Shown piece by piece: positions 4,638-9,235 of a stretch of DNA of 9,235 nucleotides. Numbering within the stretch: the first letter of the stretch is position 1; each line of letters begins with the position of its first letter. The DNA lies in assembly GCA_900765525.1 (NCBI GenBank), contig CAAFRY010000153.1:1-9235 (forward strand). Reading direction: 5' to 3'. Source of the stretch: an uncultured Blautia sp. Its GTDB lineage: Bacteria > Bacillota > Clostridia > Lachnospirales > Lachnospiraceae. The notes below the pieces were generated by a model, which was given only the letters and a program-made list of their open reading frames with translations, was not told the origin of the DNA and ran no database searches. The translations under genes and the position numbers were made by a program.

Positions 4638-4680
4638 CGAGTGTTCGAGACCTTCCACTCGTAAAACAAAACTAAAGGAG
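4638..4680 (+). promoter_or_regulatory. Candidate preQ1-I riboswitch controlling queT
   Basis: CGAGTG (4638-4643) and CACTCG (4656-4661) form a perfect P1 stem around the 12-nt loop TTCGAGACCTTC. The A-rich tail TAAAACAAAACTAAAGGAG (4662-4680) follows. This small hairpin plus A-rich tail ending in AACTAA-AGG is the preQ1-I arrangement, in which the tail pairs back with the loop (here CCTT with AAGG is possible). The tail contains the ribosome binding site AGGAG (4676-4680), so ligand binding should hide it and shut off translation. The loop differs from the best-known Bacillus aptamer (GAGA where it has TAGC), so class assignment rests partly on the downstream gene. Confidence 0.72.
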
Positions 4681-4690
4681 AAAAAAGAAT

Positions 4691-5185
4691 ATGAAAAACA
4701 AGAATGTAACCTTTTTGACCCAGGCGGCCATGATTGCTGCTATCTATGTGGTACTTACCTTTGTGTTTGCCCCAATTAGTTTCGGAGAAGTGCAAATCCG
4801 TATTGCAGAAATGCTTACCATTTTGCCTATCTTCACACCGGCAGCTATTCCTGGTCTTTTTGTGGGATGTCTGATTGGTAATATTACGGGGGGCGCTATT
4901 TTGCCTGATGTAATCTTCGGAAGTATTGCCACGCTGCTTGGAGCAGTAGGAACCTACCAGTTGAGAAAGTGCCGCCGGGTAATCGCTGTATTGCCGCCGG
5001 TTCTGGCCAATATCTGCATTGTTCCTTTTGTACTGCGATATGCATACGGAGTAGCACTGCCAATCCCCTTCCTGATGCTTACTGTTGGTATTGGAGAAGT
5101 AGTTTCCTGTGAAATCCTGGGAAATGTATTGGCTTCCCTGCTGGAAAGATACAAGGGACGGATTTTTTCATCCGCCAGAGGTTAA
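4691..5185 (+). CDS. queT: QueT, queuosine-precursor ECF transporter S-component
   Basis: 164 residues, the normal length for the QueT family (COG4708). It is an integral membrane protein with about five to six helices (roughly 8-28, 42-60, 64-88, 98-117, 121-149). Family hallmarks are AAMIAAIYVVLT in the first helix, the small-residue face that meets the energising T-component, and FGEVQIRIAEMLTILP (31-46). It should bind preQ1 or preQ0 outside and import it with a shared ECF module encoded elsewhere, feeding queuosine modification of tRNA. The start is set by AGGAG 10 nt upstream, inside the riboswitch tail. It is a single-gene unit between that leader and a strong terminator. Composition is host-like, so it was probably present before the element inserted. 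Confidence 0.9.
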   Translation: MKNKNVTFLTQAAMIAAIYVVLTFVFAPISFGEVQIRIAEMLTILPIFTPAAIPGLFVGCLIGNITGGAILPDVIFGSIATLLGAVGTYQLRKCRRVIAVLPPVLANICIVPFVLRYAYGVALPIPFLMLTVGIGEVVSCEILGNVLASLLERYKGRIFSSARG

Positions 5186-5214
5186 GCATTGCTTATATAA
5201 GACATAAGGGAAAA

Positions 5215-5261
5215 GCTTCCCGGCGTCCGGTTCTTACATCCGGCAGCCGGGAAGCCTTTTT
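5215..5261 (+). terminator. Rho-independent terminator of queT
   Basis: GCTTCCCGGC (5215-5224) pairs perfectly with GCCGGGAAGC (5246-5255). Inside it CCGG (5227-5230) pairs with CCGG (5240-5243). C and TTTTT follow. It is long and GC-rich in an AT-rich gap, so it should be efficient. Confidence 0.9.
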
Positions 5262-5332
5262 ATTCTACAGGGAATTCCTTTGAATTTCAGTAACGGTCCC
5301 ATACTTTTTGTTTATGGTTCCAATCATTTACT

Positions 5333-5361
5333 TTGACATACAACAGGCAGTATGATAAACT
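5333..5361 (+). promoter_or_regulatory. Promoter of the TPR/AAA-like gene and rsmA
   Basis: TTGACA (5333-5338), a 17-bp spacer and TAAACT (5356-5361) with TGA before it give a consensus -35 and an extended -10. The start point would be near 5368, leaving a leader of about 150 nt. Confidence 0.65.
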
Positions 5362-5510
5362 AAAATCAATTATGGAGTCTTGTACCCTCATAGCCCATAA
5401 AGGGTGAAAGGTATGCTTTGGTGCCAAGATAAGCTATTGGCTTTTGCACCTGACAGTTAGACGAATATAGAGTGGCAATTACTTTACAATTAGAATAAAA
5501 AGATACAGAG
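5362..5510 (+). other. Leader of the TPR/AAA-like gene with possible pseudoknot
   Basis: TATGG (5371-5375) can pair with CCATA (5395-5399) and ACCCT (5384-5388) with AGGGT (5401-5405). The pairs interlock, as in an H-type pseudoknot, or exclude each other. A further hairpin follows: GGTGC (5420-5424) with GCACC (5446-5450), and inside it AAGC (5431-5434) with GCTT (5440-5443). No known riboswitch consensus is recognised. No coding frame is supported. The last part (5455-5505) is AT-rich and unstructured. Confidence 0.4.
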
Positions 5511-5519
5511 GTGAATGAA

Positions 5520-8339
5520 GTGGATAAAAACGAGTATAGGGCAAAGCTGGATGAAATCAATGATTTAGTGGACCAGCAGGACTATAAAGGCGCCCTTAAA
5601 ATTGTGGATACCATTGACTGGCGAAGAGTCAGAAGTGCCAGAACACTGTGTATGGTGGGCGAAATATATGAGGCCAACAAGAGATACCCGGAGAGCAGGA
5701 AGCTGCTTTTGATGGCACACCAGAGAGCACCGATAGGAAGAACGGTGCTGTATCGTCTTGTTGAGTTGTCTATTAAAATGGGAAATTTTGATGAAGCTGC
5801 GGATTATTACAAGCAGTTTGTTGAGATTTCACCTAATGATAATAGCCGGTATATTTTGAAATATAAAATATATCGTGCAAAACGTTCTCCCATTGAAGAG
5901 CAGATTTCGATTTTGCAGGAATATAAAAGCAGAGAATATACCGAAAGATGGGCTTATGAACTGGCCAGACTTTATGCCAAGGCTGGAATGAAGGAAGCCT
6001 GTATTGAAGAGTGCGATGATTTGATTCTGTGGTTCAGCGAAGGAAAATATGTAACCAAAGCTATGGAATTGAAGATGAAATATACTCCACTCTCAAGAAC
6101 ACAGCAAGAGAAATACGACAATAGATTTACCAATACACCTTCTGCTGCTGCAGCGGCGGCAGCCAGCGCAGTTTCAGCGGCAGCCCAGGCTGCTGCTAAG
6201 GTAGTGCAGACAGCGGGAGCAGCAGAGACTGCTGTGGATTCCGGTGACCAGGAATTAGAGGATATTTTAAAGAGTATTGCGCCTCAGAGCGGCAAGGCGG
6301 AAGCCTCCTCTTCTGACACAGTTCTTCAGCCGGACCTGGCACAGATGCCGGAGGCAGAGGAGCTAAAGTCAAAGGCAGCACAGGATATTATGGGTGTGTT
6401 TGGAGGCAGGTCTGCCGAGGAACAGGAGGCTGCAGCCACTCAGGAAGCGCCTTCTAAAGCCCAGAGAAAAGATTATGTGGTGAAGGAGCTAGAACCTGAA
6501 AATCTGGGTGCAACATCTGAGTTTAAGCCCTTCCATTTGGGTAAAGCAATGACTATGGAAGTAAAAGCTCAGGCTCCTCAGTCCAAGCCGTTTAAGGCAG
6601 AGGATTTAAATCCGGAAGCCTTCCGTACGGATTTTGCAGAAAAAGAGCTGGATTTAGAAGCGCTGCTGGCAGAGACAGCAAATGAATTAGCCCAGGCAGT
6701 TGCAGAGGAAACAGAAAACCAGCAGACCACAGAGATGCCTGCGGCACCACAGGAAGAACCAGAATCCGGAGAGCAGGAACCAGAGACTTCCCAGAGTCAG
6801 ACAGAAGAGACAATATCTTCCGGTGAAACGAAAGAGGCAGAACAGATAAATTCCCAGGCCGGATTGGTAGCTCCTGCAGCGGCTAAGGCGGCCATGGTGG
6901 CTGATAATATAGCAGCGGCTTTGGAAGCTAAGGCAGCAGAATTTGAAAATACAATGAAAGAAACCGGGGATGTATCAGGAGATACAAGAGAGATTGTGCT
7001 GGAAGAAATTCCGGATACGGAGTCCCGTACAGAAGAGCCTGTGGGTGAGGCTATTGAGGAAGAAACAGTTCCTGTTACGATGGCAGAAGAAGTGATGGAT
7101 TCAGCTCAGTACCCGGAGGAAGAGACAAACACAGATAATCCGGAGATTTCAGAGCAGGTATATCAGGAAGAAGACCTGACTTCCCAACAGCAGGAAGCAG
7201 CCGAGAGCGCTGCAGAGCAGGAGGATGCCGAAGAAAATCTCCAGGAGCAGGTTTTGCTGCAGGAAGAGGAAGAAACAGAAGAAAATCAGGAAGTAGAATC
7301 TCAGGCAGTGGAAACTGAGACAGAAGAGGAATCTGCTTCTGTGGAAGAGGCTGCAACCAAGGTGATTCCGGTAGACGAAGTAAAAGCATCCCTGGAGCAG
7401 ACAGATTTTGCTAAGGCTTTAGAGGAACAGCTGTCCGATACTGTGTTTACTGAGCAGGATACACAGCAGACAGACCAGCAGGACGAAGGGCATATGAAGC
7501 GTGTTACCGCCTCTGTGGCCTCAGAATCAGGCCATAAGGCTGCAGCTTTCCAGACAGCGGTGGAAGGGCTGATGCGCCATCATCTTACGGAGGAAGAACA
7601 TAGAAGGCTGTTTACATACTTTGTTCCGGTTCCGGGAATGCGTCAGCAGATTACGGAAACCCTGGACACTGCTCAGGAATCCGCCTGTGCAAAAACTTCT
7701 CAGGCAGGAAACATCATTGTCACAGGCAGGGAAGGCTCCGGAAAGACCAGACTGTCGGAAGGACTTATCAAGGCTCTTTGCAAAGAGAGGCAGATGAAGG
7801 GTGCTAAATCAGCTTTCATTGAAGCGGAAGAGCTGAATAAGAAAGACCCGGTTTCCGTGGTAGATAAGATGTCAGGAGGCTTTTTGGTAGTAGAACATGC
7901 AGGAAGCTTGAATCCTGAGGTTGTAGAAAATATGTCTAAGGCCATGGAGTTTAAGACCAACCGTCTGACAGTAATCCTGGAAGATTTGAAGGCAGGTATC
8001 CGTGAACTGGATGAGAAATATCCGGAATTTATGAAAAAATTTGATTCCAGAATTGTGATTCCGGTGTTTACCAACGATGAATTGGTTTCCTTTGCCAAGA
8101 CATATGCCAAGGAGTTGGGATATAAGATAGACGATATGGCAGTTCTGGCGTTGTACACACTTATCGGTGACAACCAGAACGAGGAAAATCCAGTGTCCAT
8201 TGAAGATGTAAGAGAAATGATGGACGAATCCATAAAGAAAGCTTCCAGAAAAGGACGCAGGCCAGGGAAAAGAGTTGCCAAGCGTCATTTGGACGAAAGC
8301 GGCAGAATTATGCTGTATGAAAAAGATTTTGATATTTAG
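5520..8339 (+). CDS. TPR-like / acidic linker / AAA-like ATPase-domain protein
   Basis: 939 residues from the GTG at 5520, chosen because GAGGTGA (5508-5514) is an ideal ribosome binding site for it; the GTG at 5511 would lie inside that site. Residues about 1-190 are helical TPR-like repeats (YKGALKIVDTIDW, FDEAADYYKQFVEISPND). An Ala-rich stretch (about 208-236) leads into a long Glu/Gln/Ala-rich, probably disordered region (about 240-670). The C-terminal domain (about 677-939) resembles CbxX/SpoVK-type AAA+ proteins: Walker A GREGSGKT (736-743, K742), GGFLVVEHAGSL at the Walker B position (E792-H793 in place of Asp-Glu), and MKKFDSR (838-844) where the arginine finger is expected. The tail is basic. 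It has no signal peptide or membrane helix. Nucleotide binding is likely and hydrolysis doubtful. It sits 12 nt before rsmA, an apparent operon. Its role is unknown; a scaffold or regulator is inferred. Confidence 0.82.
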   Translation: MDKNEYRAKLDEINDLVDQQDYKGALKIVDTIDWRRVRSARTLCMVGEIYEANKRYPESRKLLLMAHQRAPIGRTVLYRLVELSIKMGNFDEAADYYKQFVEISPNDNSRYILKYKIYRAKRSPIEEQISILQEYKSREYTERWAYELARLYAKAGMKEACIEECDDLILWFSEGKYVTKAMELKMKYTPLSRTQQEKYDNRFTNTPSAAAAAAASAVSAAAQAAAKVVQTAGAAETAVDSGDQELEDILKSIAPQSGKAEASSSDTVLQPDLAQMPEAEELKSKAAQDIMGVFGGRSAEEQEAAATQEAPSKAQRKDYVVKELEPENLGATSEFKPFHLGKAMTMEVKAQAPQSKPFKAEDLNPEAFRTDFAEKELDLEALLAETANELAQAVAEETENQQTTEMPAAPQEEPESGEQEPETSQSQTEETISSGETKEAEQINSQAGLVAPAAAKAAMVADNIAAALEAKAAEFENTMKETGDVSGDTREIVLEEIPDTESRTEEPVGEAIEEETVPVTMAEEVMDSAQYPEEETNTDNPEISEQVYQEEDLTSQQQEAAESAAEQEDAEENLQEQVLLQEEEETEENQEVESQAVETETEEESASVEEAATKVIPVDEVKASLEQTDFAKALEEQLSDTVFTEQDTQQTDQQDEGHMKRVTASVASESGHKAAAFQTAVEGLMRHHLTEEEHRRLFTYFVPVPGMRQQITETLDTAQESACAKTSQAGNIIVTGREGSGKTRLSEGLIKALCKERQMKGAKSAFIEAEELNKKDPVSVVDKMSGGFLVVEHAGSLNPEVVENMSKAMEFKTNRLTVILEDLKAGIRELDEKYPEFMKKFDSRIVIPVFTNDELVSFAKTYAKELGYKIDDMAVLALYTLIGDNQNEENPVSIEDVREMMDESIKKASRKGRRPGKRVAKRHLDESGRIMLYEKDFDI

Positions 8340-8351
8340 GGAGGAAAGAAG

Positions 8352-9235
8352 ATGACAGTCCCGTATCTGGGAAATCCAAAGAGAACCATAGAGGTTCTTC
8401 AAAAATATGACTTTGTTTTTCAGAAAAAATTCGGGCAGAACTTCTTGATTGATACCCATGTGTTGGAAAAAATCATCAAAGCTGCTAATGTGACAGAAGA
8501 TGATTTTGTTCTGGAGATTGGTCCCGGTATCGGGACCATGACCCAGTATCTTGCAAGTGCGGCAAGACAGGTTTTTGCCGTGGAGATAGACAAGGCGTTG
8601 ATTCCCATATTGGAAGATACCTTGAAGGATTATTCTAATGTGACAATTTTAAATGAAGATATTTTAAAAGTGAATATCAGAAAACTGGCAGAGGAGTACA
8701 ACGATGGGAAACCTATCAAAGTTGTAGCGAATCTGCCTTATTATATTACTACGCCTATTATCATGGGATTATTTGAGGAGCAGGTGCCCATAGAGTCCAT
8801 CACTGTGATGGTGCAAAAAGAAGTGGCGGATAGAATGCAGGTAGGACCTGGAACAAAGGATTACGGAGCCCTGTCTCTGGCCGTCCAGTATTATGCCAGT
8901 CCCTATATTGTGGCTAATGTACCTCCTAACTGTTTTATGCCCAGACCTAAGGTGGGAAGTGCGGTAATCCGCCTTACCAGACATGAGGAGCCGCCGGTAC
9001 AGGTTTCCGATGCAAAATTGATGTTTCGGATTATCCGTGCTTCCTTTAATCAAAGGAGAAAAACTCTGGCAAACGGGCTGGCCAATTCTGCTGAGCTGCA
9101 TTTTAACAAGGAAGAGATACAGAAAGCACTGTCTGACTGCGGCTTTGCGCCAGGAATTCGGGGAGAGGCTTTGAGTCTTCAGGATTTTGCAAAGCTGTCC
9201 AACAGATTTTCAGAAGGAAATACAGTGAGTCCAGA
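8352..9235 (+). CDS. rsmA: RsmA/KsgA 16S rRNA dimethyladenosine transferase (3' end cut by window)
   Basis: 294 codons are visible with no stop, so the gene leaves the window, but the family is about 270-300 residues and nearly all is present. It should transfer four methyl groups from S-adenosylmethionine to the two adjacent adenines in the 3' terminal loop of 16S rRNA during small-subunit assembly. Motifs: FGQNFL (27-32), SAM-binding EIGPGIGTMT (55-64), VEID (77-80), NEDIL (101-105), catalytic NLPYYITTP (127-135), then RPKVGSAVIRL (198-208) and the RNA-contacting RASFNQRRKTLANGL (229-243). All key residues are intact. The start follows GGAGG (8340-8344) by 7 nt, and the gap to the upstream stop is 12 nt, so it is co-transcribed with the TPR/AAA-like gene. 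Loss of the enzyme gives kasugamycin resistance in other bacteria. Confidence 0.96.
   Translation, partial: MTVPYLGNPKRTIEVLQKYDFVFQKKFGQNFLIDTHVLEKIIKAANVTEDDFVLEIGPGIGTMTQYLASAARQVFAVEIDKALIPILEDTLKDYSNVTILNEDILKVNIRKLAEEYNDGKPIKVVANLPYYITTPIIMGLFEEQVPIESITVMVQKEVADRMQVGPGTKDYGALSLAVQYYASPYIVANVPPNCFMPRPKVGSAVIRLTRHEEPPVQVSDAKLMFRIIRASFNQRRKTLANGLANSAELHFNKEEIQKALSDCGFAPGIRGEALSLQDFAKLSNRFSEGNTVSP

Noticed and set aside
4749..4756. A fourth TGGTACTT copy
   Set aside because: It lies inside queT coding sequence, away from the element end and out of the array's phasing; probably coincidence.
5511..5519. GTG at 5511 as start of the TPR/AAA-like protein
   Set aside because: It overlaps the GAGGTGA ribosome binding site that correctly serves the GTG at 5520.
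7075..7389. Minus-strand frames opposite the acidic linker (also 6196-6381 and 6592-6813)
   Set aside because: Leu/Pro-rich products arise mechanically from the complement of Glu/Gln codons; no ribosome binding sites.
7700..8459. Long minus-strand frames of 193 and 195 codons
   Set aside because: They lie opposite the AAA-like domain and the start of rsmA, both strongly supported on the plus strand.

Overview
The window looks like chromosomal DNA from a gut clostridial bacterium, most likely Lachnospiraceae. The grounds are moderately AT-rich DNA, AGGAGG-type ribosome binding sites, and a queT plus rsmA neighbourhood. Roughly the first 4.6 kb is one end of an integrated mobile element of the Tn916-like tyrosine-recombinase class. 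The rest is host sequence. Genus cannot be decided from this sequence.

Element part (1 to about 4.6 kb). At the left is a compact candidate type I toxin-antitoxin locus: a 30-residue hydrophobic holin-like peptide with a convergent antisense RNA that has its own promoter and terminator. A stretch of about 450 bases without a supportable gene follows; its one feature is three phased palindromes. Next comes a divergent control region, with a small XRE-type repressor reading left and a seven-gene cargo and integration operon reading right. Between them are an inverted repeat over the repressor promoter, four copies of GTGTATAA, and a leader of about 180 nt that may fold. The operon encodes a 109-residue protein of unknown function, a 58-residue small protein, a Lar-like zinc protein, a ParB-like domain protein, a 45-residue single-pass membrane peptide, a cysteine-rich KTR zinc ribbon and the integrase. 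No recognisable excisionase is present. A terminator and three TGGTACYT repeats spaced like integrase arm sites close the element.

Host part (about 4.6 kb to the end). The element abuts the leader of queT, a queuosine-precursor (preQ1/preQ0) ECF transporter S-component. Its leader carries a candidate preQ1-I riboswitch whose tail contains the ribosome binding site. A good sigma-A promoter sits right at the junction, so the insertion may have supplied or replaced queT's promoter. After a strong terminator, a second promoter and a possible pseudoknotted leader precede a 939-residue protein. It has an N-terminal TPR-like region, a long acidic low-complexity linker and a C-terminal AAA-like domain with an intact Walker A but an altered Walker B. 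This gene appears co-transcribed with rsmA (16S rRNA dimethyltransferase), which runs off the right edge.

The two halves are probably functionally unrelated. The left half is mobile-element maintenance, control and recombination. The right half deals with tRNA queuosine supply and ribosome biogenesis.
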